Shown: one piece after another, positions 1 through 6,192 of the stretch
Numbering within the stretch: the stretch's first letter is position 1
How the letters are laid out: every line of letters starts with the position of its first letter
Source of the DNA: CAXBCP01 sp038120765
GTDB taxonomy: Bacteria; Pseudomonadota; Alphaproteobacteria; MPNO01; UBA830
Assembly: GCA_038120765.1 (NCBI GenBank)
Contig: JAYOMI010000143.1
Span: 1 to 6,996 of the forward strand
Direction: 5' to 3'
Length of the DNA stretch: 6,996 bases
Notes under the pieces: generated by a model
What the model was told of the DNA's origin: nothing
The model's input: the letters and a program-made list of their open reading frames with translations, nothing else
Databases searched by the model: none
Position numbers and translations under genes: made by a program

Positions 1-471
1 GAGAAGGGCGCTGCGATAAACCTGACAAAGAAAGGCCCGGCGGCCTTCGAATACCGGACCATCGGGATCAACGGGGGGCTGATCACCGGCGGCTCGGGCA
101 CGATCTCGGTCACGTTGTGGAACAGTCCGCCGCAGGACCTCCTCGGCGAAAACCGGGGCATGGCGGCGTCGGGCGGCGAGATCGCGGTCGCCGGGGCAGG
201 GTTCTGGTTCGCTGCGCCGAAGAACACGCCGGCGGCCATCGGCTATGACTTCAATCATTTCCAGGGATTTGGCTTCGCCGCCGGGGCCGGCGGCTCGGTG
301 TTGCCCGCTGATATCCGCGGCACCACCGCGTTGACCCAGCGACACTATCCGCCCTTCCGGGCGGATGCCTGCGGCAAGGTGAATATCCGGCCGTGCTACG
401 TGATCGAACGCGTGCCGTCCTGCGACAAGGGCCTGAAGGAAAACTTCGTCAAGCATCAGTGCGTGAAGTAG
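1..471 (+). CDS. 3' end of an unrecognised protein gene
   Basis: Frame 1 is open from the first base to a TAG at 469-471, giving 156 residues of a protein whose start lies upstream of the window. I do not recognise the family. The visible part is rich in Gly and Ala, with aromatic stretches such as GFWFAAP and YDFNHFQGFGF. The last 50 or so residues carry four cysteines (in DACGK, RPCYV, PSCDK and HQCVK), a spacing that would suit disulfides in an exported protein or a metal site. The signal-peptide region, if there is one, is outside the window. No membrane segment is evident. A TTG at 115 could give a shorter reading, but the frame is open without interruption before it, so a 5'-truncated gene is the simpler view. 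It is followed by a 94-base gap before the reductase gene, with no clear terminator. Function is unknown. Confidence 0.6.
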   Translation, partial: EKGAAINLTKKGPAAFEYRTIGINGGLITGGSGTISVTLWNSPPQDLLGENRGMAASGGEIAVAGAGFWFAAPKNTPAAIGYDFNHFQGFGFAAGAGGSVLPADIRGTTALTQRHYPPFRADACGKVNIRPCYVIERVPSCDKGLKENFVKHQCVK

Positions 472-565
472 CCGCGTCCGCGCCGGCCATTGGTCTTGTC
501 CCCTTGTCCGGTTCTGCCTCCGCGGATAACGTGCCCGTTCGGAAACAGGGAGCGTCGTTCGCCAT

Positions 566-1519
566 ATGGACTACACGACACTGGGACGAACCGGGCTTCG
601 TGTAAGTGTCGCCGGGCTCGGCTGTGGCGGGAATGCCAAGGCTGGACTCGGACGCGGGAAAAGCGAGGCGGAGGCCGTGGCGCTGATCCGCCGGGCGATG
701 GATCTGGGCATCAATTTTCTCGATACCGCGCGATCCTACGGGACCGAAAGGGTCGTGGGCCAGGCGATTGCGGCTGTGCCCCGCGAGTCCGTCGTGGTCT
801 CGTCGAAAAACGTCGCGGGCAGCAACGTGACGGGGGAGATCCTGACAGCCGCGATTGATGCCTCGCTCCGAGAAATCGGAACCGACTATCTCGATATCTT
901 CCATCTGCACGGGGTCCATCCCCGGCAATACGACCATGCGCTGGCTGAGCTGGTGCCGGCGATGCTGCGCGCGCAGGAGGCGGGCAAGATCAGGTTTCTC
1001 GGAATCACCGAAACCTCGCCCAACGATCACGCGCAGACCATGCTGAACCGGGCCGCCGGCGACGGGTGCTGGGACGTGATGATGCTGGGTTTCAACATGA
1101 TGCACCAGGTCGCGCGTACCGGTTTGCTGCCGAAGACGATTGAAAACAATATCGGCACCCTGATCATGTTTGCCGTGCGGAACCTTTTCAGTGTGCCCGG
1201 CCGGCTGCAGCAAACCATGAAGAGCCTTGCGGCGGCGGGGGATGTGCCCGAAGCGCTGGCGGAAAACCCGGATCCACTCAGTTTTCTGGTGCACCCGGAA
1301 GACGGCGGTGCGGCCAGCGTGATCGAGGCGGCTTACCGCTATGCCCGGCACGAGCCCGGCGCCGACGTGGTGCTGTTCGGCACCGGCAGCATCGACCATC
1401 TGGAGGAAAACATCGCCGCGATCCTGAAGCCGCCGCTGCCCCCCGCCGACACCGCGCGGCTCGCCGGGCTGTTCGGGCATCTGCAGGGCACGGGGCTGGA
1501 CCTGCCGGGACCGGCCTGA
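566..1519 (+). CDS. aldo/keto reductase family oxidoreductase
   Basis: A 317-residue protein that should fold as a TIM barrel and use NAD(P)H to reduce a carbonyl substrate in the cytoplasm. The substrate cannot be told from sequence. The N-terminus (LGRTGLRVSVAGLGCGG) is typical of the family. The catalytic tetrad is complete: Asp53 and Tyr58 in FLDTARSYG, Lys81 in VSSKN, and His115 in IFHLHG. Further family landmarks are KIRFLGITE (141-149) and, near the C-terminus, VLFGTGSIDHLEENI (269-283), in the place where the family binds the cofactor phosphate. Length is normal. ATG 566 was chosen because it sits just before the conserved N-terminal strand, and an AGGGAG purine run at 547-552 lies 13 bases upstream. 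The gene stands apart from its neighbours by 94 bases on each side, so operon membership is uncertain. A 382-codon open frame on the opposite strand is a coding shadow. Confidence 0.95.
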   Translation: MDYTTLGRTGLRVSVAGLGCGGNAKAGLGRGKSEAEAVALIRRAMDLGINFLDTARSYGTERVVGQAIAAVPRESVVVSSKNVAGSNVTGEILTAAIDASLREIGTDYLDIFHLHGVHPRQYDHALAELVPAMLRAQEAGKIRFLGITETSPNDHAQTMLNRAAGDGCWDVMMLGFNMMHQVARTGLLPKTIENNIGTLIMFAVRNLFSVPGRLQQTMKSLAAAGDVPEALAENPDPLSFLVHPEDGGAASVIEAAYRYARHEPGADVVLFGTGSIDHLEENIAAILKPPLPPADTARLAGLFGHLQGTGLDLPGPA

Positions 1520-1613
1520 GGATCGGGCATTCCCGGCCTTCGGGCGATTGCTGAATGAAATCGTCGAATGAACCGGTGGTTTTGCCCTGCGCGGCACCCT
1601 AGACTTCCGATTG

Positions 1614-1913
1614 ATGAAAACCCTGAAACGTTTGTGGAACGGCGAGCTGGCGCTGGCGGACGCGTTCTGGAACTGGGCCGTCTTCGGCGGCCTGATCGTG
1701 AACCTGACCTCGAGCGGCGCCTTCCTGCTGCTGATCGTGGCCGAGCGGCCGGTGGCGGCGGCGATCGTCGGCTACGCGTTTTCCGTGCCGTACAATATCG
1801 TCGTGCTGGTCGGCGTCTGGCGCTCGGCTGCCCGGTATGACGGCGAGCGGAAGTGGGCCGATGCGGCGCGGTTGGCGACGGCGGTCGGGATGGTGCTGCT
1901 CAGTGTGACGTGA
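1614..1913 (+). CDS. small integral membrane protein, function unknown
   Basis: A 99-residue protein with a short basic N-terminus (MKTLKRLWNGELALADAFW) followed by two clear hydrophobic segments at about residues 20-43 and 46-68. A weaker third one lies at about 84-98, right at the C-terminus. Between the second and third is a polar stretch, VGVWRSAARYDGERKWADAAR. I recall a similar pattern (GVWRSA, then Y-x-G, then W and LAR) in small uncharacterised bacterial membrane proteins, but I cannot name a family. The start is the ATG at 1614; a TTG directly before it is in frame but is the weaker choice. No good Shine-Dalgarno sequence is visible. It lies 94 bases after the reductase gene and 125 bases before mnmE. 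An overlapping frame from ATG 1568 is Arg/Gly/Pro-rich and looks like a shadow. An inner-membrane location is inferred; the role is unknown. Confidence 0.75.
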   Translation: MKTLKRLWNGELALADAFWNWAVFGGLIVNLTSSGAFLLLIVAERPVAAAIVGYAFSVPYNIVVLVGVWRSAARYDGERKWADAARLATAVGMVLLSVT

Positions 1914-2038
1914 GATTGCCGGGAGACCGTCCGAGCGACCTGCGCCCGGAACCGTGAGCTGTTTTGGGGGGATAGCCGCCCGGGCTCCCGCGGATAGACT
2001 CTTGACCTTGCCGCCGGCCGCGGCGAAACCTTGCCGGC

Positions 2039-3403
2039 ATGAACACCGATCCGATCTCACCCGATACCATCTTCGCCCTGGCGAGCGCGCCCGGCCGGGC
2101 GGGGGTTGCGGTGATCCGTATCTCCGGGCCGGCGTCGGGCGATGTTTTGCGCGTCCTCTGCGGCTTTGCCGACCTGCCGGAACCGCGGCGCACCATACGG
2201 TGCCGTATGGTCGATCCGGCGGACGGCGAACCGCTGGATGACGGGCTGGCGATTCGCTTTGCGGGGCCGGCGAGTTTTACCGGCGAGGACGTGGCCGAAC
2301 TGCATATTCACGGCGGGCGGGCGACGGTCGAGGCGGTGACGTCGGCCCTGGCGCGCATGCCCGAGCTGCGGCTGGCGGAACCCGGGGAGTTTTCAAAGCG
2401 GGCGTTTCTGGCGGGCAAGATCGACCTGACGGAAGCGGAGGCAATCGCCGACCTGGTGGATGCCGGCACCGATGCCCAGCGTCGCCAGGCATTGGCGCAG
2501 CTCGGTGGCGGGCTGGCCGGCCGGCTGGAAGCGTGGCGCGCCGGGCTGATTGATATTCTCGCCCATACCGAAGCCTGGATCGATTTTCCCGACGAAGATC
2601 TCCCCGAGGACGTGGAGCTTGCAGCGCGGGCGCGGATTTCAGCGCTGGAGGCCGAAATCCGGGGATTTCTCGACGATAACCGGCGCGGCGAGCGGCTGCG
2701 CGACGGGCTGCAGGTTGCCATACTCGGCGCGCCGAATGCGGGCAAGTCGTCCCTAATGAACGCCATCGCCGCCCGGGAAGCCGCCATTGTTTCGGCGACG
2801 GAAGGAACCACGCGCGATGTGATCGAGGTGCATCTCGATCTCGGCGGCTGGCCGGTGACCCTGGCCGATACCGCCGGGCTGCGCGAGGCGGCCGACGACA
2901 TCGAACGCGAGGGCGTACGCCGTGCCCTCGACCGCGCCGGGACGGCGGATCTCCGCCTTGTGGTGTTCGATGCGAGCCGCGATCCGGATGCGGCGAGCGT
3001 CGCACAGCTCTCGGCTGCCGGCGGCGCTGTACTGGCGATCGTCAACAAGGCCGACCTGATCGCAGCGCCGCCGGCAGACATCGCCGGGGTGCCGACCCTT
3101 GCCCTGTCGGCGAAAACCGGGACCGGCCTCCCGGATTTGCTGCGCCGGCTTGAAACCCTCGCGGCCGAAATCATGGCGGGGGGCGAGGGCGTGCCCCTGA
3201 CGCGGCTGCGCCACCGGCTGGCGCTGACCGACAGCGCGGATGCCCTGGCGCGGGCGGCGGCAGGGCGCGCGGGCGCGGGCGACAGCGAACTTGTTGCCGA
3301 GGACCTGCGGCTTGCCGCGCGGGCGCTCGGGCGGGTTACCGGGCGGGTGGATGTCGAGGATCTGCTCGACGTGATCTTCAACGACTTCTGTATTGGTAAA
3401 TAA
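2039..3403 (+). CDS. mnmE: tRNA uridine-5-carboxymethylaminomethyl modification GTPase MnmE
   Basis: With MnmG, MnmE installs the (carboxymethyl)aminomethyl group at C5 of wobble uridine 34 in certain tRNAs, using a methylene-tetrahydrofolate-derived carbon and GTP hydrolysis. The product is 454 residues, the usual family length. The N-terminal folate-binding and dimerisation domain opens with DTIFALASAPGRAGVAVIR. The G domain is inserted in a helical domain and has every motif: P-loop GAPNAGKSS (230-238), EGTTRD (255-260), DTAG (277-280), NKAD (336-339) and SAKTG (357-361). Glu289, in DDIER, matches the glutamate that drives GTP hydrolysis in the Escherichia coli enzyme. The C-terminus is FCIGK-like (CIGK, 451-454) with the conserved Cys451. 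ATG 2039 agrees with the family N-terminus, although no strong ribosome binding site precedes it. The gene lies upstream of its partner mnmG, separated by a spacer that holds a parS site. Confidence 0.98.
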   Translation: MNTDPISPDTIFALASAPGRAGVAVIRISGPASGDVLRVLCGFADLPEPRRTIRCRMVDPADGEPLDDGLAIRFAGPASFTGEDVAELHIHGGRATVEAVTSALARMPELRLAEPGEFSKRAFLAGKIDLTEAEAIADLVDAGTDAQRRQALAQLGGGLAGRLEAWRAGLIDILAHTEAWIDFPDEDLPEDVELAARARISALEAEIRGFLDDNRRGERLRDGLQVAILGAPNAGKSSLMNAIAAREAAIVSATEGTTRDVIEVHLDLGGWPVTLADTAGLREAADDIEREGVRRALDRAGTADLRLVVFDASRDPDAASVAQLSAAGGAVLAIVNKADLIAAPPADIAGVPTLALSAKTGTGLPDLLRRLETLAAEIMAGGEGVPLTRLRHRLALTDSADALARAAAGRAGAGDSELVAEDLRLAARALGRVTGRVDVEDLLDVIFNDFCIGK

Positions 3404-3442
3404 ATCAATATGTTGTGGTTTAATCTGTAATTGGTCTAGAAA

Positions 3443-3458
3443 TGTTTCACGTGAAACA
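3443..3458. other. parS: parS centromere site 1 (perfect, intergenic)
   Basis: The sequence TGTTTCACGTGAAACA is a perfect 16-bp palindrome and matches the conserved chromosomal parS consensus recognised by ParB. The symmetry stops at 16 bp (A on both flanks). It lies 40 bases after the mnmE stop codon in an AT-richer stretch, and about 2.8 kb before parA. From known parS biology, ParB-CTP clamps load here and slide onto flanking DNA to form the partition complex moved by ParA. Binding by this organism's ParB is inferred, because parB is outside the window. Confidence 0.96.
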
Positions 3459-3508
3459 ATTTCCGGCCGTTATATGCTCCCGGGGGCGCTCTGATGGGCG
3501 ATTGTCGC

Positions 3509-3537
3509 TTTACGGCGTCGGAGGCCGACCCTATATT
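3509..3537 (+). promoter_or_regulatory. candidate promoter for mnmG, possibly leaderless
   Basis: TTTACG at 3509-3514 (4 of 6 to TTGACA) is separated by 17 bases from TATATT at 3532-3537 (5 of 6 to TATAAT). A start about 7-8 bases after the -10 would fall at 3544-3545, which is the A of the preferred mnmG ATG, so the transcript could be leaderless. The spacer contains a small perfect inverted repeat, GTCGG-AGG-CCGAC (3517-3529), which could be an operator or chance in GC-rich DNA. This is prediction from sequence only. Confidence 0.42.
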
Positions 3538-3544
3538 CCGCGCC

Positions 3545-5461
3545 ATGTCAGACTCCGGAACATCATCTGATGCCAAGGGCGCTGCCTATGACGTGATCGT
3601 CGTGGGGGGCGGCCATGCGGGCTGCGAGGCGGCGGCGGCGTCTGCGCGCCTCGGCGCCCGGACCCTGCTGGTCACCCACAAGGAATCGACCATCGGCGAA
3701 ATGTCTTGCAATCCGGCGATCGGCGGGTTGGGCAAGGGGCATCTGGTGCGCGAGATCGATGCGCTCGACGGCGTGATGGGCCGGGTCATCGACCGCGCCG
3801 GTATCCAGTTCCGCATTCTCAACCGCCGCAAGGGTCCCGCCGTGCAGGGCCCGAGGGCCCAGGCCGACCGCAAGCTGTATCGCCGCGCCATGCAGGAGAC
3901 GCTGGCCGATCAGGCCGGTCTCGATATCCGCGCGGGCGGGGTCGAGGATTTGCTGCTTGTGGGCGATGGCGGGAACCGCCGTGTCGGCGGGGTGATCCTG
4001 GCCGACGGCGCAACGGTGCGGGCGTCCCGCGTGGTGCTGACCACCGGCACGTTCCTGCGCGGGCTTATTCATATTGGCGAACAGAAGATTCCGGCGGGCC
4101 GGGTCGGTGAGGCGCCGGCGCTTGGCCTGTCCGACACGCTGGAGGCCTGCGGTTTCGCCCTCGGACGGCTGAAAACCGGCACGCCGCCGCGGCTGGACGG
4201 CACCACCATCGACTGGCGCGCGCTGGAGGTCCAGCCAGGCGACGATCCGCCCGTGCCGTTCTCGACCCTGACGGACCGGATCGATACGCCGCAGATCGAC
4301 TGCCACATCACCTATACCAGCCCGGCGGCGCATGACATCATTCAGGCCAATATTCACCGCGCGCCCATGTATTCCGGGCAGATCGAAGGCACCGGGCCGC
4401 GCTATTGCCCGTCGATCGAGGACAAGGTGGTGCGCTTCGCCGACAAGTCGCGCCACCAGATCTTTCTGGAGCCCGAGGGGCTGGACGACGACACGGTCTA
4501 TCCCAACGGGATTTCGACCTCGCTGCCGGAAGACGTGCAGCACGCCTTTCTGGCGCAGATTGCGGGGCTGGAGCGCGCGCGCGTTATCCGCCCGGGCTAT
4601 GCCATTGAATACGATTACGTCGATCCCCGCGAATTGCGCCCGACGCTGGAAACCCGCCGTTTGCCGGGGCTATACCTTGCCGGCCAGATCAACGGGACGA
4701 CGGGATATGAGGAAGCCGCTGCCCAGGGGCTGATGGCCGGGCTGAACGCGGCCCGCGCGGCCGGGGGCAGCGACGTGCCGTTCACGCTCGACCGGGCCGA
4801 TGCCTATATCGGCGTGATGATCGACGACCTGATCACCCGCGGCACGGCAGAACCCTACCGCATGTTCACATCGCGCGCGGAATACCGCCTGACGCTGCGC
4901 GCCGACAATGCGGACCAGCGCCTGACCGGGGCGGGGATTGCGCTCGGCTGTGTCGGCGCGGCGCGGGCGGCGGCGTTCGCCGACAAGATGGCGGCGCTGG
5001 ATGTTGCACGTGAAACATTGTCCGCGCTGACCGCAAAACCGCGGGAACTGGCCGCGCACGGGATAAAGGTTTCGCAGGATGGGGTGCCGCGGACGGCGCT
5101 GAAACTGCTGGCCCATACCGGCGAGGGCCCCGATTCGGGAATTGACACGGTTCTGAAGGTGTGGCCTGAAACCGCATCCATCCCGTCCGCGGTCCTGCAG
5201 CAGGTGGCCAACGATTCCCTGTATGCCGGGTATCTCGACCGCCAGCAGGCCGATATCGCGGCCTTCCGCAAGGACGAAGCCCTGGTCCTGCCCGACGGGC
5301 TGGATTATGGCCGTATCGGCGGGCTGTCCAACGAGATGCGAGAAAAGCTCGGCGCCGCCCGTCCGGCGACCCTCGGCGCCGCAAGCCGGATTCCTGGCGT
5401 GACCCCGGCGGCGCTGACCGCCTTGCTGCGCCATGTCCGCCGCAGCGAAAAAGCCGCCTGA
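3545..5461 (+). CDS. mnmG: tRNA uridine-5-carboxymethylaminomethyl modification enzyme MnmG
   Basis: MnmG (GidA) is the FAD- and NADH-using partner of MnmE in modifying tRNA wobble uridine 34. From ATG 3545 the product is 638 residues, normal for the long form. The FAD-binding fold starts at once with YDVIVVGGGHAGCEAA (15-30). The redox cysteines are present: Cys55 in MSCNPAIGG and Cys288 in PRYCPSIEDK. Other family signatures are GKGHLVREIDALDG (63-76), GPAVQGPRAQADRK (97-110), GRLKTGTPPRL (207-217) and AGQINGTTGYEEAAAQG (379-395). The C-terminal helical domain, which contacts MnmE and tRNA, is complete. An in-frame ATG at 3494 would add 17 residues (beginning MGDCRF), but these do not resemble the family N-terminus and they overlap a likely promoter, so 3545 is preferred. 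The stop is 3 bases before rsmG, indicating one operon. A near-perfect parS lies within codons 486-491. Confidence 0.97.
   Translation: MSDSGTSSDAKGAAYDVIVVGGGHAGCEAAAASARLGARTLLVTHKESTIGEMSCNPAIGGLGKGHLVREIDALDGVMGRVIDRAGIQFRILNRRKGPAVQGPRAQADRKLYRRAMQETLADQAGLDIRAGGVEDLLLVGDGGNRRVGGVILADGATVRASRVVLTTGTFLRGLIHIGEQKIPAGRVGEAPALGLSDTLEACGFALGRLKTGTPPRLDGTTIDWRALEVQPGDDPPVPFSTLTDRIDTPQIDCHITYTSPAAHDIIQANIHRAPMYSGQIEGTGPRYCPSIEDKVVRFADKSRHQIFLEPEGLDDDTVYPNGISTSLPEDVQHAFLAQIAGLERARVIRPGYAIEYDYVDPRELRPTLETRRLPGLYLAGQINGTTGYEEAAAQGLMAGLNAARAAGGSDVPFTLDRADAYIGVMIDDLITRGTAEPYRMFTSRAEYRLTLRADNADQRLTGAGIALGCVGAARAAAFADKMAALDVARETLSALTAKPRELAAHGIKVSQDGVPRTALKLLAHTGEGPDSGIDTVLKVWPETASIPSAVLQQVANDSLYAGYLDRQQADIAAFRKDEALVLPDGLDYGRIGGLSNEMREKLGAARPATLGAASRIPGVTPAALTALLRHVRRSEKAA
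5002..5017. other. parS: parS-like site 2 (one mismatch, inside mnmG)
   Basis: TGTTGCACGTGAAACA matches the parS consensus at 15 of 16 positions. The only change is G for T at 5006, in the left half-site; the right half-site is perfect. The flanking A and T extend the symmetry by one base pair on each side. It is translated as the last base of Asp486 followed by Val-Ala-Arg-Glu-Thr (487-491) of MnmG. The mismatch is the first base of the Ala488 codon (GCA, where the consensus would give TCA, Ser). It lies 1559 bp from site 1 and 513 bp from site 3. Chance occurrence of such a close match in 7 kb is very unlikely, but its affinity for ParB is untested. Confidence 0.8.
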
Positions 5462-5464
5462 TTT

Positions 5465-6115
5465 ATGACGGTCGATTTCCCCTTAACCCCTGAAAAATTT
5501 GAAAAAATCACGATTGTTTCACGTGAAACAATGGACAGGCTGCGGATTTACGCCGCCCATCTCGAGGAATGGCAGCAAACCCTCAACCTGGTGTCGCGCA
5601 ACAGTATCCCCGATTTGTGGGACCGCCACATGCGCGATTCCATCCAGCTGGTTGACCACATCCCCGCGGAGATCCGGTCGATCACCGATATCGGCAGCGG
5701 CGCGGGTTTCCCGGGACTGGTGCTGGCCATCGTGACCGGTCTGCCGACGGAACTGATTGAATCCCATGCCCGCAAGGGGGCTTTCCTGCGCGAAGTGGCG
5801 GCGGCGACCGATGCCCCGGTGACGGTGACGACCGCCCGGGTCGAGGATGTTGCGCGCGAAAGATGGTCACAGCGCCGTGAATCGGTGGATAACCCTGTGA
5901 ATATCCTGACCGCCCGAGCGCTGGCGCCGCTTGAAAAACTCTGTGAGATGGCGGATTTGCTTGGCGCGCAGCATTGCCTTTTCATGAAAGGCGGGCGTTG
6001 GCAAGAAGAATTGACCGCGGCCGAGAAACGCTGGAGAATAAAGCATCAGACATTCGAGAGTGTCACCAGCCCGGAAAGTCGTATAATACGCATCACGGGA
6101 CTGAAAAAGCGCTAG
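5465..6115 (+). CDS. rsmG: 16S rRNA (guanine-527-N7)-methyltransferase RsmG
   Basis: RsmG (GidB) methylates N7 of G527 in 16S rRNA using S-adenosylmethionine; in several bacteria its loss gives low-level streptomycin resistance. The product is 216 residues, the normal length. Helical N-terminal region: RLRIYAAHLEEWQQTLNLVSR (25-45, split here as RLRIYAAHLEEW plus QQTLNLVSR). The S-adenosylmethionine motif is DIGSGAGFPG (75-84). Glu99 in LIES is the acidic residue at the end of strand 2 expected to contact the cofactor ribose. ARKGAFLREV (102-111), RALAPLEKL (151-159) and LFMKGG (172-177) are further family landmarks. ATG 5465 follows the mnmG stop by 3 bases with no clear ribosome binding site, so translation is probably coupled to mnmG. 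The N-terminus is shaped by an embedded perfect parS, giving Val18-Ser-Arg-Glu-Thr22. The 3' end carries a likely promoter for parA. Confidence 0.97.
   Translation: MTVDFPLTPEKFEKITIVSRETMDRLRIYAAHLEEWQQTLNLVSRNSIPDLWDRHMRDSIQLVDHIPAEIRSITDIGSGAGFPGLVLAIVTGLPTELIESHARKGAFLREVAAATDAPVTVTTARVEDVARERWSQRRESVDNPVNILTARALAPLEKLCEMADLLGAQHCLFMKGGRWQEELTAAEKRWRIKHQTFESVTSPESRIIRITGLKKR
5513..5532. other. parS: parS centromere site 3 (perfect, inside rsmG)
   Basis: The perfect 16-bp parS TGTTTCACGTGAAACA occupies 5515-5530, and the symmetry extends to a 20-bp perfect palindrome (ATTGTTTCACGTGAAACAAT). It lies 50 bases into rsmG and is read as Ile17-Val-Ser-Arg-Glu-Thr22, in the same codon phase as site 2. 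The DNA just before it is AT-rich (runs of A within 5490-5508), unlike the GC-rich surroundings, as is also the case at site 1. It is about 0.7 kb from the parA start, the closest of the three. Confidence 0.97.
6060..6087 (+). promoter_or_regulatory. candidate promoter for parA within the rsmG 3' end
   Basis: A perfect -10 hexamer, TATAAT at 6082-6087, stands out in GC-rich coding DNA. Sixteen bases upstream is GTGTCA (6060-6065, 4 of 6 to TTGACA). Transcription would start near 6094-6095, about 145 bases before the parA ATG. Translated as rsmG, this stretch encodes the end of the protein (the TATAAT region reads Arg-Ile-Ile-Arg). It would let parA(B) be expressed independently of the mnmG-rsmG unit. 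Predicted from sequence only. Confidence 0.5.
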
Positions 6116-6165
6116 CGTCCGCATGGATTACAGCGGGCAGGGTTGTCCCGCAGCGCAGACGGCAG

Positions 6166-6189
6166 GCAAAGAACGAACAGCAAAGAACG
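6166..6189 (+). repeat. 10-bp tandem direct repeat upstream of parA
   Basis: GCAAAGAACG occurs at 6166-6175 and again at 6180-6189, identical and 14 bases apart (spacer AACA). It lies in the 122-bp gap between rsmG and parA, downstream of the candidate promoter and so in the presumed parA leader. It could be a protein-binding site or a small duplication. No known motif is recognised. Confidence 0.5.
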
Positions 6190-6192
6190 GAT

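Noticed and set aside
504..530. Possible promoter TTGTCC - 15 bp - GATAAC before the aldo/keto reductase gene
   Set aside because: Both boxes are only 4/6 and the spacing is short; too weak to annotate.
1532..1546. CCCG...CGGG hairpin after the aldo/keto reductase gene as a terminator
   Set aside because: The stem is only 3-4 bp and no T-run follows.
1553..1572. GAATGAA direct repeat in the gap before the small membrane protein gene
   Set aside because: Seven-base repeats are common by chance and nothing else supports a function.
449..1597. 382-codon open frame on the - strand
   Set aside because: It lies opposite the aldo/keto reductase, which has a full catalytic tetrad. The reverse frame is Arg/Gly/His/Pro-rich without motifs, as expected for a shadow in GC-rich DNA.
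1568..1840. 90-codon + frame overlapping the small membrane protein gene
   Set aside because: It is Arg/Gly/Pro-rich, whereas the 1614 frame encodes clear membrane segments.
2308..3408. 366-codon open frame on the - strand
   Set aside because: It is antisense to mnmE, which carries all G motifs; the composition is Ser/Arg/Ala-rich and without any domain.
3494..3544. Upstream ATG giving MnmG 17 extra residues
   Set aside because: The extension does not resemble MnmG N-termini and overlaps a likely promoter; the family pattern begins shortly after the ATG at 3545.
3563..4543. 326-codon open frame on the - strand
   Set aside because: It is antisense to the conserved MnmG FAD domain; no recognisable motifs.
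5884..5892. GGTGGATAA, one mismatch from a reverse-oriented DnaA box
   Set aside because: Single isolated copy inside rsmG; about one such near-match is expected by chance in 7 kb on two strands, and there is no cluster or AT-rich unwinding region to suggest oriC here.
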